A program made the position numbers and the translations under genes. Positions 14,891 through 23,057 of a stretch of DNA of 64,000 bases are shown here, piece after piece (the stretch's first letter is position 1; each line of letters opens with the position of its first letter). Location: assembly GCA_036491115.1 (NCBI GenBank), contig DASXCQ010000094.1, positions 1 through 64,000 of the forward strand, in the 5' to 3' direction. Below the pieces are notes generated by a model that did not search any database, was not told the DNA's origin, and saw nothing but the letters and a program-made list of their open reading frames with translations. This DNA comes from DATEPR01 sp036491115. GTDB lineage: Bacteria > Actinomycetota > Actinomycetes > Mycobacteriales > Pseudonocardiaceae.

Positions 14891-17080
14891 TCAGTCGGCT
14901 GCGGGATCGGTGTCGGTGTCGGTGTCCGGGTCGTCCCCGATGGTGGCGACCTCGACGGCCGCGTCCGGGCCGGAGTCGAGCAGGACGCGGAAGCCGTCCT
15001 CGTCCAGGATCGGCACCTTCAGCTGCACGGCCTTGTCGGCCTTGGTGCCCGGCACGTCGCCGATCACCACGAACGCGGTCTTCTTCGACACCGAACCGGC
15101 AGCCTTGCCACCGCGCTCGGTGATCGCCTCCTTGGCCTCGTCGCGGGAGAAGCCGGTCAGCGAGCCGGTCACCACGATGGACAGTCCTTCCAGCACGCGC
15201 GGCACACCCGACGTCCGGTCCTCGGTGAGCCGGACGCCCGCGTCCCGCCACTTGCGGACCACCTCGCGGTGCCAGTCGACGTCGAACCACTCGCGCACGG
15301 CGGCCGCGATGGTGGGGCCGACACCGTCCACATCGGCCAGTTCGGTCTCGTCGGCCTCCTCGATGTCGGCCAGCGAACCGAAACCGCGGGCCAGAGCCTG
15401 GGCGGCGGTGGGGCCGACGTGGCGGACGGACAGCGCCACCAACGCGCGCCACAGGGGACGGTCCTTGGCCGCCCGGAGGTTGGCCAGCAGCCGGACCCCG
15501 TTGGCGGACAGGCCGCCTTCCTTCTTGCGGAACAGGTCCACCAGGAGGAGCTGCTCCTCGGTGAGGGCGAACACGTCGCCCTCGTCGGTGAGCACGCCGG
15601 AGGTGAGCAGCGCGGTGGCCGCCTCGTAGCCGAGGCCCTCGATGTCGAAGGCACCACGGCCGGCCAGGTGGAACAGCCGCTCGCGCAGCTGCGCCGGGCA
15701 GGACCGGGCATTGGGGCACCGGATGTCGACGTCGCTCTCCTTCTCCCGGCGCAGCACGGTGCCGCACTCCGGGCAGACGTCGGGCATCACGAACCGGGTG
15801 AGCCTCCGGCCGTCCTCGCGGGCGGCCGCGACCGGGCCGAGCACCTCGGGGATCACGTCACCCGCTTTGCGGATCACCACGGTGTCGCCGATCAGCACGC
15901 CCTTGCGTTCCACCTCGTCGGCGTTGTGCAGGGTGGCCATGGCGACGGTGGAACCGGCCAGCTTCACCGGTTCCATCACGGCGAACGGCGTGACCCGGCC
16001 GGTGCGGCCGACGTTGACCTGGATGTCCAGGAGCGTCGTGGTGGCCTCCTCCGGCGGGTACTTGTAGGCGATGGCCCAGCGTGGCGCCCTGGACGTGGTG
16101 CCCAGCCTGCGCTGTTCGACCACCTCGTCGACCTTGAGCACCAGGCCGTCGATCTCGTGCTCGACGTCGTGCCGGTGCTCGCCCCAGTACTGGATCTTCG
16201 CGATCGCCTCGTCGATGGTGTCGACCATCGTGGTGTGCGTGGACACCGGCAGGCCCCATGCCCGCAGCGCGCGGTAGGCGTCGGACTGGCGGGCCGGCTC
16301 GAAGCCCTCGCGCTTGCCCAGGCCGTGGCAGATCACCCGCAGCGGGCGACTCGCGGTGACCTTCGGGTCCTTCTGCCGCAGCGAGCCGGCGGCGGCGTTG
16401 CGCGGGTTGGCGAACGGTGGCTTGCCCGCCTCGACGAGGCCCGCGTTGAGTTGGGCGAACCCGGCGACCAGGAAGAACACCTCGCCGCGCACCTCGATCA
16501 GCTTCGGCACCGGGAACTCGTCGGTGCCGGTGAGCCGTTCCGGCACGTCCCGCATGGTGCGCACGTTGAGCGTGACGTCCTCGCCGGTCCGGCCGTCACC
16601 CCTGGTCAGCGCCCGCACCAGGCGGCCGTCCTGGTAGAGCAGGTTGATCGCCAGGCCGTCCACCTTCAGCTCGCAGAGGAAGTGGTACGTGCCGCCCGCC
16701 GCCTTCTGTACGCGGTCGGCCCAGGTGCGCAACTGGTCGAGGTCGAAGACGTCGTCCAGGCTGAGCATGCGTTCCAGGTGGTCGTGCGCGGTGAAGTCGG
16801 TGGAGAACGTGCCGCCGACCTGCTGGGTGGGCGAGTCGGGCGTGACCAGCGACGGGTGCTCGTCCTCGATGTGCTGCAACTCCACCAGGAGCTCGTCGAA
16901 CTGGGCGTCCGAGATGGTCGGCGAGTCCAGGATGTAGTACCGGAACTGGTGGCCGCGCAGTTCCTCGGCGAGCACCGCGTGGCGCTCGCGGACGTCGGCC
17001 GGTACGTCCTCGGCACCCTCCGCCGCTGCGGTGGACGTCAGGTCCGGCTGGCGCGGCAGGTCTTCGTCGTCGCTGGTCAC
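14891..17080 (-). CDS. ligA: NAD+-dependent DNA ligase
   Basis: LigA seals 3'-OH/5'-phosphate nicks during replication and repair using NAD+. The 729 residues comprise an N-terminal Ia domain (QFRYYILD), adenylation domain with Lys139 in CELKVDG, OB fold, a Cys4 zinc finger (CPECGTVL to CPNARSCP), helix-hairpin-helix repeats and a C-terminal BRCT domain (about 640-715). An acidic Asp-Thr repeat tail follows, encoded by repeated GGTGTC on the plus strand. GTG 17080 lies six bases from a TACCCT hexamer at 17092-17087, indicating a leaderless mRNA. An in-frame upstream ATG would read through that promoter. Confidence 0.97.
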   Translation of the reverse strand: MTSDDEDLPRQPDLTSTAAAEGAEDVPADVRERHAVLAEELRGHQFRYYILDSPTISDAQFDELLVELQHIEDEHPSLVTPDSPTQQVGGTFSTDFTAHDHLERMLSLDDVFDLDQLRTWADRVQKAAGGTYHFLCELKVDGLAINLLYQDGRLVRALTRGDGRTGEDVTLNVRTMRDVPERLTGTDEFPVPKLIEVRGEVFFLVAGFAQLNAGLVEAGKPPFANPRNAAAGSLRQKDPKVTASRPLRVICHGLGKREGFEPARQSDAYRALRAWGLPVSTHTTMVDTIDEAIAKIQYWGEHRHDVEHEIDGLVLKVDEVVEQRRLGTTSRAPRWAIAYKYPPEEATTTLLDIQVNVGRTGRVTPFAVMEPVKLAGSTVAMATLHNADEVERKGVLIGDTVVIRKAGDVIPEVLGPVAAAREDGRRLTRFVMPDVCPECGTVLRREKESDVDIRCPNARSCPAQLRERLFHLAGRGAFDIEGLGYEAATALLTSGVLTDEGDVFALTEEQLLLVDLFRKKEGGLSANGVRLLANLRAAKDRPLWRALVALSVRHVGPTAAQALARGFGSLADIEEADETELADVDGVGPTIAAAVREWFDVDWHREVVRKWRDAGVRLTEDRTSGVPRVLEGLSIVVTGSLTGFSRDEAKEAITERGGKAAGSVSKKTAFVVIGDVPGTKADKAVQLKVPILDEDGFRVLLDSGPDAAVEVATIGDDPDTDTDTDPAAD

Positions 17081-17111
17081 ACCGGCAGGGTAGCCAATGC
17101 CGCCGACGCGG

Positions 17112-17825
17112 TCAGCTGTCCTCGCGGTCCGGATCGGGTGGGTCGGGCAGCCCGGCCAGGCGGCGTACCAGCACCCGCAACTCACGCAGGGTGATCGCGT
17201 TGGCCGGCCGCTGCAACGCCGTCTCCACCCGGCGCAGCCGCTCCCCGGCCAGCCGCTCGCCGAGGGTGGCGTCCAGCGGCAGGAACGTCATCGCCGACCG
17301 GCCAGGTTCGTCCAATTCGGACAGTTGAGGGTGGTAGACGGCGACGTCCACCACGCCGGCCGCCTCGTCCACCTGGGCGGCCACGAGAAAGTCGGCCAGC
17401 CGGATCCGGTGGCCGGACAGGTTCACCGTGACGCCGTTGGGGTCCGGCACGGCCGGCACCGAGTCGTGGTACTCCCACAGCACGTCGGTGGGCGGCGCGG
17501 CCGCGATCCAGGCGTCGGTGTACGGCCGCAGGTCGGGGTCCTCCTGGCCGCTGACCACCAGTGCGTACACGGCCTGCTGGCCGCGGTCCAGGGAGAAGTG
17601 CAGTTCGGGGTGGATGGCGGCGACGGCCTCGCACAGCTGGTGCTCGACCCTGGCCAGTTCCCGGTCGCCCAGCGCGGCGCTGATGCTGGGCAGCAGCTCG
17701 TCCCAGCGCACCCAGAACCGCTGCGCCGCCGTTGCCGGGTCGGTGCGGGCCGCGCCGGCCGGCGGGGTGTCCGTCCCGGGCTCCCCCTCGGCCGCCGCGC
17801 GTCTGCGTCGGCGAAACCACCTCAT
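17112..17825 (-). CDS. Conserved hypothetical protein next to ligA
   Basis: This 237-residue soluble protein starts MRWFRRRRR, then has a low-complexity linker. A globular part (about 40-215) with FWVRWDELLPSI, HPELHFSLDRG and WEYHDSVPAVP follows. The pattern of a Trp and Ala-Ala-Pro before a Trp-x-Tyr-x-Asp resembles DUF695-type proteins, but I cannot assign it. CACAAT lies seven bases before ATG 17825, so I prefer that start over ATG 17834. It is upstream of ligA on the same strand with a 31-base gap that contains the ligA -10 element, so the two are probably transcribed separately. Confidence 0.65.
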   Translation of the reverse strand: MRWFRRRRRAAAEGEPGTDTPPAGAARTDPATAAQRFWVRWDELLPSISAALGDRELARVEHQLCEAVAAIHPELHFSLDRGQQAVYALVVSGQEDPDLRPYTDAWIAAAPPTDVLWEYHDSVPAVPDPNGVTVNLSGHRIRLADFLVAAQVDEAAGVVDVAVYHPQLSELDEPGRSAMTFLPLDATLGERLAGERLRRVETALQRPANAITLRELRVLVRRLAGLPDPPDPDREDS

Positions 17826-17879
17826 GCCGGCCATTGTGCGCCTGTGAACCGGGCCCTGGCCGGTCCCGAGACCGATTTG

Positions 17880-18926
17880 TCAGTCCTCGGACCAGGACTC
17901 CGGCGGCTCGACGAACGCCTTGGCCAGGTCGGCGGTCAGGCGGAGAGCCCGGCCGGCCCATGTCGGTGTGGCGCCGGCCAGTCCGCAGGTGGGCGTCGGC
18001 ACCGCTCGCTCGGCCAGCCAGGTCCTGGGGAAGCCGAGCCGGTCGGCGATGGCCAACGCGGGTTTCGCCACGTCGTGCAGGGTCACCGGATCGAGCGGTT
18101 CGACGGACGGCACGAGCCCGAGGAACAGTAAGGCGCCGCCGTCCCACGTCTCGCCGATCTCGTCCCAGCGTTCGGCGGGGGCCGTGTCCAGGCCGGTGGC
18201 GTCGAAGGCGATCACGTCGGCGCCCGCCGAGCGCAGCAGGGCGATCGGCGCCCGGTCGGCGCAGCAGTGCACGATGACCGGCCGGCCGCTGACGGCCCGT
18301 GCCGCGTCGATCACCTCGGCCAGCAGGTCCCTGGCCTCCGGTTCGCCGACCGGCGCCACGGCACCCAGCCCGGACGGCGTGGACAACGCACCGGCCAGCA
18401 CGGCGGGCAGGGTGGGTTCGTCCAGCTGCACGAGCACGGCGGCACCGGTGCGGGCGGCCACCTCGGTGACGTGCAGGGCGAGGCCCTCGCACAGCGACTC
18501 GGTGAACTCACGCAGTGCGCCGGGGTCGGTGAGCACCCGGTGGCCACGGACCAGCTCGACGCCCGCGGCCAGCGTCCACGGCCCGGCCAGCTGCACCTTC
18601 ACCAGGGCCGGCCGCTGTGCCTCCATGACCTCCTGGAGCGCGTCCAGGTCCCTGGCCATCAGGTCGTTGGCCCGGCGCAGGTCGTGGCCGGGGTGCGGGG
18701 TGACGCGGTAGCCGGACGGCACCACCTCGACCGGCAGGTCGACCAGCAGGCCAGCGGTGCGGCCGATGATGTCGGCACCCACCTGGCGGGCCGGCAGCTC
18801 GGGCAGGTGCGGCAGGTGCGGCAACTCGCCGGCCACCGTCCGGGTGACCTCCACCGGGTCGGTACCCGGCATCGATCCGATCGCGGTGGCCGTCTCGGGC
18901 GGCCATGGAGTGGCAGACACGCCCAC
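17880..18926 (-). CDS. Cobalamin-independent methionine synthase-like / UROD-fold protein (Rv3015c-like)
   Basis: The protein has 348 residues with one TIM barrel resembling the C-terminal half of MetE. Zinc-ligand-like residues occur in IVHCCADRAP and TPTCGLAG. Short MetE relatives transfer methyl groups between thiols or corrinoids; the substrate here is unknown. M. tuberculosis has the same gene beside ligA (Rv3015c). The start is GTG 18926, or GTG 18920 two codons later; neither has a strong ribosome site. Downstream on the other strand begins the PTS locus. Confidence 0.75.
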   Translation of the reverse strand: MGVSATPWPPETATAIGSMPGTDPVEVTRTVAGELPHLPHLPELPARQVGADIIGRTAGLLVDLPVEVVPSGYRVTPHPGHDLRRANDLMARDLDALQEVMEAQRPALVKVQLAGPWTLAAGVELVRGHRVLTDPGALREFTESLCEGLALHVTEVAARTGAAVLVQLDEPTLPAVLAGALSTPSGLGAVAPVGEPEARDLLAEVIDAARAVSGRPVIVHCCADRAPIALLRSAGADVIAFDATGLDTAPAERWDEIGETWDGGALLFLGLVPSVEPLDPVTLHDVAKPALAIADRLGFPRTWLAERAVPTPTCGLAGATPTWAGRALRLTADLAKAFVEPPESWSED

Positions 18927-18983
18927 AGCCTGTCACCCTCGCCCGGGCGGCGGCGAACCGGTATGAACCCGCTGAACAGGGCA

Positions 18984-19024
18984 TTGCCCGCGAACCACCA
19001 CACGAGTAATTTGACTGGACCACT
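18984..19024 (+). promoter_or_regulatory. Promoter of the PTS IIB gene with a partial DasR-like site
   Basis: TTGCCC (18984-18989) and TAATTT (19007-19012) are 17 bases apart. ACTGGACCACT (19014-19024) overlaps the predicted start point. It equals a DasR-site consensus lacking the central TCTAG, so it is at best a degenerate operator. Confidence 0.4.
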
Positions 19025-19056
19025 GCCGCCGGCAGCCGGTGGACGGAGGACTTCCG

Positions 19057-19548
19057 ATGCCTGTCAAGCACATCCGGATCGACAACCGCCTGATCCACGG
19101 ACAGGTGACCGTGACATGGGTGGGCCGGATCGGTGCGAATCACATCATCGTCGCCAACGACGAGGTGGCGGCCGACGAGTTCCAGCGGGTGCTGCTGCCG
19201 CAGGCCGCCCGAGGGGTGCGGACATCGGTGTTGACCATCGACGACGCCGTCGCGAACTGCACGAGTCCGGCGGCGGCGGGCGAGAACATCATGGTGCTGG
19301 CCAAGTTCCCCGGTGACGCGCTGCGGCTGCTGGAGGCGGGCGTGGTGGCGGGCGAGGTGAACGTCGGCAACCAGGCGCCTCGGCCGGGCACCAAGTTCAC
19401 CATGGTGACCAGATCCATCTCGGTGACCGAGGAGGACGCCAAGGCGTACCGGCGGATCGCCGAACTGGCCGGGGCGCTGCGCTGCCAGATGATGCCCAAC
19501 GACAAGGCGGACGACTTCCTGCGGCTGCTGGCCAAGAAGAAGCTCTGA
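19057..19548 (+). CDS. PTS system mannose-family IIB component
   Basis: This 163-residue cytoplasmic phosphocarrier would accept phosphate from IIA and pass it to the incoming sugar at IIC/IID. The family's active-site His is His14 in RIDNRLIHGQV. ATG 19057 has GGAGG eight bases upstream; an in-frame ATG 18 bases earlier lacks one. IIB stands apart from the other three subunits, separated by a 173-base gap with its own promoter and a DasR-like operator. That allows separate regulation of IIB and IIC. Mannose-family PTS systems are uncommon in actinomycetes of this type. EI and HPr are not in the window. Confidence 0.93.
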   Translation: MPVKHIRIDNRLIHGQVTVTWVGRIGANHIIVANDEVAADEFQRVLLPQAARGVRTSVLTIDDAVANCTSPAAAGENIMVLAKFPGDALRLLEAGVVAGEVNVGNQAPRPGTKFTMVTRSISVTEEDAKAYRRIAELAGALRCQMMPNDKADDFLRLLAKKKL

Positions 19549-19565
19549 CCGGCATCCGTTGAACT

Positions 19566-19578
19566 GTCAATTATTGAC
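19566..19578. repeat. 13-base palindrome in the IIB-IIC gap
   Basis: GTCAAT, a single T, then ATTGAC form a perfect short palindrome 18 bases after the IIB stop. It is too AT-rich and short for a terminator and may be an operator. Confidence 0.35.
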
Positions 19579-19619
19579 GGTCCGCATATGACATGCCGGT
19601 AACGTCCCACCATTGGCCC

Positions 19620-19680
19620 TTGACGACAACCGGCCCGGTGTTAATCTGCCGTGAGATTTGACCACTGGTCTAGTCCAACT
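19620..19680 (+). promoter_or_regulatory. Promoter and DasR-like operator of the PTS IIC operon
   Basis: TTGACG (19620-19625) and TAATCT (19642-19647) are 16 bases apart. Ten to fifteen bases past the predicted start lies ACTGGTCTAGTCCAACT (19664-19680). Its first 14 bases differ by one from the dre consensus ACTGGTCTAGACCA bound by the GntR regulator DasR, which is released by glucosamine-6-phosphate and governs chitin and N-acetylglucosamine use in streptomycetes. Its position downstream of the promoter suits repression by roadblock. Confidence 0.65.
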
Positions 19681-19721
19681 TCGACAAGTACACCATCGCG
19701 ATTCTCCGAAAGCGGGGCGCA

Positions 19722-20543
19722 ATGCTGCTGACCGCTCTGGTGCTCACAGTGTGGGCCATCTTCTGCGTATACGACATGCTCGGGCCGTCGCTGTTCTTCG
19801 CCAGCCGGCCCCTGATCGCCGGCACCGTCGCCGGCCTGATCATCGGCAACCTCACGCTCGGCATGGCCATCGGCGCCACCATGGAGCTGGCCGCACTCGG
19901 TGTCTACACCTACGGTGGTGCGTCCATTCCGGACTACACGACGGGCGCCATCGTCGGCACGGCACTGGCCAACGCCAGCGGCGGCACGTTCACCCACCAG
20001 GTCGCGTTCGGCCTGGCGCTGGGCATCCCCGCCGCGGTGCTGCTGCTGTCGCTGGATCCGATCGGCCGGTTCCTACCCACCTTCTGGATACACCGGGCGG
20101 ACTACGCGGCACTGGAGGGCCGAACACGGGAGTTGACCGTCCTGCACTGGACGGCGTTCATACCGTGGGCCGCGGTCCGGGTGGTGCCGACGTTCCTCGG
20201 CGTGTACTACGCCAACGACGTCGCCAAGATCGAGCACGCCATCCCGACCTGGTTCACCAGCGGCATGACACTTGTCGGCGGCATCCTGCCGGTGGTCGGT
20301 TTCGCCATGCTGCTGAGAATGCTGCCGGTCGCCCGGTACTGGTACATGCTGCTGATCGGCTTCGTCATGTTCGCCTACCTGAAGGTCCCGCTGCCGGGCA
20401 TCGCGATGGTCGCGCTCGCCATCGCGATCATCTTCATGACCCTCAAGCCGCAGACCCCGGCCTCGACGGAAGGCCCACCACCGCCGTCGACCGGACCGGC
20501 GCCCGCCACCGCCGGCACCAGTGAGGAGGCCGCGAATGTCTGA
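19722..20543 (+). CDS. PTS system mannose-family IIC component
   Basis: This 273-residue integral membrane protein forms the substrate channel with IID. It has about seven to eight hydrophobic helices, the family stretch ASRPLIAGTVAGLIIGN, and a Pro/Thr-rich C-terminal tail. ATG 19722 is 42 bases after the DasR-like site, with only a weak ribosome site. The end overlaps the IID start by eight bases. It opens a five-gene unit: IIC, IID, IIA, ceramidase-like, dehydratase-like. Confidence 0.92.
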   Translation: MLLTALVLTVWAIFCVYDMLGPSLFFASRPLIAGTVAGLIIGNLTLGMAIGATMELAALGVYTYGGASIPDYTTGAIVGTALANASGGTFTHQVAFGLALGIPAAVLLLSLDPIGRFLPTFWIHRADYAALEGRTRELTVLHWTAFIPWAAVRVVPTFLGVYYANDVAKIEHAIPTWFTSGMTLVGGILPVVGFAMLLRMLPVARYWYMLLIGFVMFAYLKVPLPGIAMVALAIAIIFMTLKPQTPASTEGPPPPSTGPAPATAGTSEEAANV

Positions 20544-21426
20544 CACCATCGTCACCAGGGAGCCACCGACCACCGGACCACCCGTGGAGGCACCGACGAC
20601 CGCCCTGCCCAAACGGGTGCTGAACCGGTCGTTCTGGCGGTTCTTCTGGTCGTTCCAGATCTCCTGGAACTACGAGCGGATGCAGGCCCTCGGCTTCTGC
20701 TGGGCGATCATCCCGGTGCTGCGCTACCTGCACCGCGACGACAACGACTTCGTCGTCGCCATGCAGCGGCACCTGTCCTTCTTCAACACCTCGCCGGTGG
20801 TCGGCGGCCCGTTCATCCTGGGCAGCACGATCGCCATGGAGGAGGGCGGGTCCGCCACGTCGGCGGACAGCGTCAAGGTGGCCATGATGGGCCCGCTGGC
20901 CGGCATCGGCGACGCGGTGACCTATGTGGTCTACAACAGCATCATCTTCACGCTGGGCGCCAACTGGGCGTTGCAGGGCAAGGTGATCGGCCCGATCTTC
21001 GTCGCGGTCTTCGTGCTGGTGCCGTACTTCCTGGTGCGCCGCTGGCAGTTCAACTTCGGCTACCGCCAGGGCAAGGACCTGATCACCCGGCTCGCCTCCG
21101 GTGCGCTGGCCCGGTTGAACGAGGGCGCCATCATCATGGCGATGATCGTGTTCGGCGGTTTCATCCCGAGCATCGTCAAGTTCGTGACGACCCTGTCCTA
21201 CCACGGCCAGGCCACCACCGGTGGCAAGGCGGCGGCCGCGCAGCTGGTGCAGACGCAGCTGGACGGCGTGGTGCCGTTCCTGCTGCCGGTGGCGCTCACC
21301 GCGCTGGTCTACTTCCTGCTCAAGAAGTTCAACCTGCACCCGATCTGGGCGATCGTGATCGTGTTCGGCATCGGACTGCTGCTGGGTGGTCTTGGCTGGT
21401 TCGCCACGACCGTGCCCACCGGATGA
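20536..21426 (+). CDS. PTS system mannose-family IID component
   Basis: IID is the second membrane subunit of mannose-type permeases and is unique to this family. The 296 residues carry the diagnostic RFFWSFQISWNYERMQALGF start, the GG-FILGSTIAMEE region and several C-terminal helices. ATG 20536 has GAGGAGG eight bases upstream, inside the end of IIC. Its stop TGA overlaps the IIA ATG by four bases. Confidence 0.94.
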   Translation: MSDTIVTREPPTTGPPVEAPTTALPKRVLNRSFWRFFWSFQISWNYERMQALGFCWAIIPVLRYLHRDDNDFVVAMQRHLSFFNTSPVVGGPFILGSTIAMEEGGSATSADSVKVAMMGPLAGIGDAVTYVVYNSIIFTLGANWALQGKVIGPIFVAVFVLVPYFLVRRWQFNFGYRQGKDLITRLASGALARLNEGAIIMAMIVFGGFIPSIVKFVTTLSYHGQATTGGKAAAAQLVQTQLDGVVPFLLPVALTALVYFLLKKFNLHPIWAIVIVFGIGLLLGGLGWFATTVPTG

Positions 21427-21848
21427 CCGGGGAGGTCGCCGCCGTTCCGGTCGTCCTGGTCGGGCACGGCGGCTTCCCGGACGGCGTGCGGGACGCCGTG
21501 GAGATGATCCTGGGCGACCAGGAGAATCTCGCGACGGTGTCGTTGCGGCCGGAGGGCAGTCCGGAGGGCGTCGCCGAGGAGGTCACCGATGCGGTGGCGA
21601 AGCTCGGCGGCGGCCAGGGTGCGCTCGTGCTCGCCGACCTGATGGGGGGCAGCCCGGCCAACGCGGTCGGGCTGCTCGCCCTGCGCGACCCGTCGCTGTG
21701 CCTGGTGTCCGGGCTGAACCTGGCGATGGCGTTGGAGGTGCTCACCAGTCCCGCCGCGACGGCGGCGGAACTGGCCGGGGTGGCGCTGGCCGCGGGCGCC
21801 GAGGGCATAGTGGACGTGGGTGCCCGGCTGCGCGCGGCGAGCGGGTGA
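21423..21848 (+). CDS. PTS system mannose-family IIA component
   Basis: This 141-residue soluble protein takes phosphate from HPr at His15 (VLVGHGGFPDG) and hands it to IIB. It has the family's LADLMGGSPANA segment. Here IIA is a free-standing protein, whereas E. coli ManX fuses IIA and IIB. ATG 21423 overlaps the IID stop, and the IIA stop overlaps the next gene's GTG, so all are coupled. Confidence 0.93.
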   Translation: MTGEVAAVPVVLVGHGGFPDGVRDAVEMILGDQENLATVSLRPEGSPEGVAEEVTDAVAKLGGGQGALVLADLMGGSPANAVGLLALRDPSLCLVSGLNLAMALEVLTSPAATAAELAGVALAAGAEGIVDVGARLRAASG

Positions 21849-23053
21849 CGTTGCTCTGCGCGGCGGGCGTCGTCGATGTGACGCCGCCGCTGGGTCCGAT
21901 GGCCGGCTACGGCGCCAGGGGCGACGTGCCGGCCACCGGCGTGCACGACCGGTTGACCGCGAGCCTGCTGCGGCTGGGCGGGGTCTGCTGGGTGGCGGTG
22001 GACGCGCTGAACGTCACGGTCGCGCTGGCCACGCGGATCCGCACCGCCGTGGCGGGCGCGCTGGGCCTGTCGCCGGACGGTGTGCTGGTGTGCGCGTCGC
22101 ACACCCATTCCGGGCCGTCGGCGTGGCTGCGGGACGGGCCGGTGACCGACCGGTTGGTCGCGGACACCGCGGCGGGCGCCGCCGGGCTGCCGGCCGCCGT
22201 GCCGGTGACGGCGCACTGGGCCGTGGTGCCCGACGTCGGCGTGGGCGGCAACCGCTACGACCCGGCGGGCCCGCACGACGCCAGTGCCGGGGTGCTGACC
22301 CTGCGGGACGCCGACGGTGCCGTGGTGGCGGTGCTGGCCGACTACGCGTGCCACCCGACCGTGCTGAGCCACCGGAACCTGGCCTACTCGGCCGACTACC
22401 CGGCCACCGCGCGCCGGCTGGTACGGGACACGGTCGGCGGAGTGGTGCTGTTCCTGCAGGGCGCCGCCGGGGACGTGAGCACGCGGTTCACCCGGCGGGA
22501 GTCGTCGTTCGCCGAGGCCGACCGGCACGGCGGCCTGCTGGCCGACGCGCTGCTGCGGGGCGTGGCAGCGGGTACGCCGCTGGCGGGTGAGCCGTCGATG
22601 CGGCGCGCGGCGCGCGCAGTGCCGACCAGGGCTCTGCCCGACGCCGCCACGGCCGCGACCACCCTGGCGGGCACGGAACGGGCGTGGCTGGCCGTCGCCG
22701 ATCCGGCCTCGCCGGAGGGCCGGATCGCCAGGACCCGCTACGAAGGCGCCCAGTTGCAGGCGGCGCTGTGCGCCGAGGGGTTGCCGCCGTCGCTGACGCT
22801 GCCGATCGGCGTGGTCGAGTTCGGTGACGTGGCGTGGGCGCACCTGCCGGTCGAGCCGTTCACCTGCTATGGCGAACGGATCCGCGCGGCCGGCAAGCAC
22901 CCGGTGACCAGGACGGTCGGCTACACCGATGGCTACTTCGGTTACCTGGCCGACGAAACCGCCCACCGGGACGGCCGCTACGAGGCCCTGGGCAGCCGGT
23001 TCGACCCGGCAGCCGGCGATGTCGTGGTCGGTGCGGCGGTCGATCTACTGTGA
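21845..23053 (+). CDS. Cytoplasmic neutral/alkaline ceramidase-fold hydrolase
   Basis: The protein has 402 residues of the neutral ceramidase N-terminal domain family. The metal-binding HTHSGP motif is at His86/His88, a further His at 170 (DYACHPTVL), and QGAAGDVS near 205-212 matches the family's GDVS segment. Studied neutral ceramidases are secreted or membrane-bound and hydrolyse N-acyl amide bonds. This one has no signal peptide and is translationally coupled to PTS IIA, so it should act inside the cell. I infer a hydrolase, perhaps an N-deacylase, for the imported phosphorylated compound. The substrate is not shown by the sequence. Confidence 0.8.
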   Translation: MTLLCAAGVVDVTPPLGPMAGYGARGDVPATGVHDRLTASLLRLGGVCWVAVDALNVTVALATRIRTAVAGALGLSPDGVLVCASHTHSGPSAWLRDGPVTDRLVADTAAGAAGLPAAVPVTAHWAVVPDVGVGGNRYDPAGPHDASAGVLTLRDADGAVVAVLADYACHPTVLSHRNLAYSADYPATARRLVRDTVGGVVLFLQGAAGDVSTRFTRRESSFAEADRHGGLLADALLRGVAAGTPLAGEPSMRRAARAVPTRALPDAATAATTLAGTERAWLAVADPASPEGRIARTRYEGAQLQAALCAEGLPPSLTLPIGVVEFGDVAWAHLPVEPFTCYGERIRAAGKHPVTRTVGYTDGYFGYLADETAHRDGRYEALGSRFDPAAGDVVVGAAVDLL

Positions 23054-23057
23054 AGGC

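Noticed and set aside
19014..19024. Full DasR site before the PTS IIB gene
   Set aside because: ACTGGACCACT lacks the central TCTAG of the consensus. It is kept only as a weak partial site.
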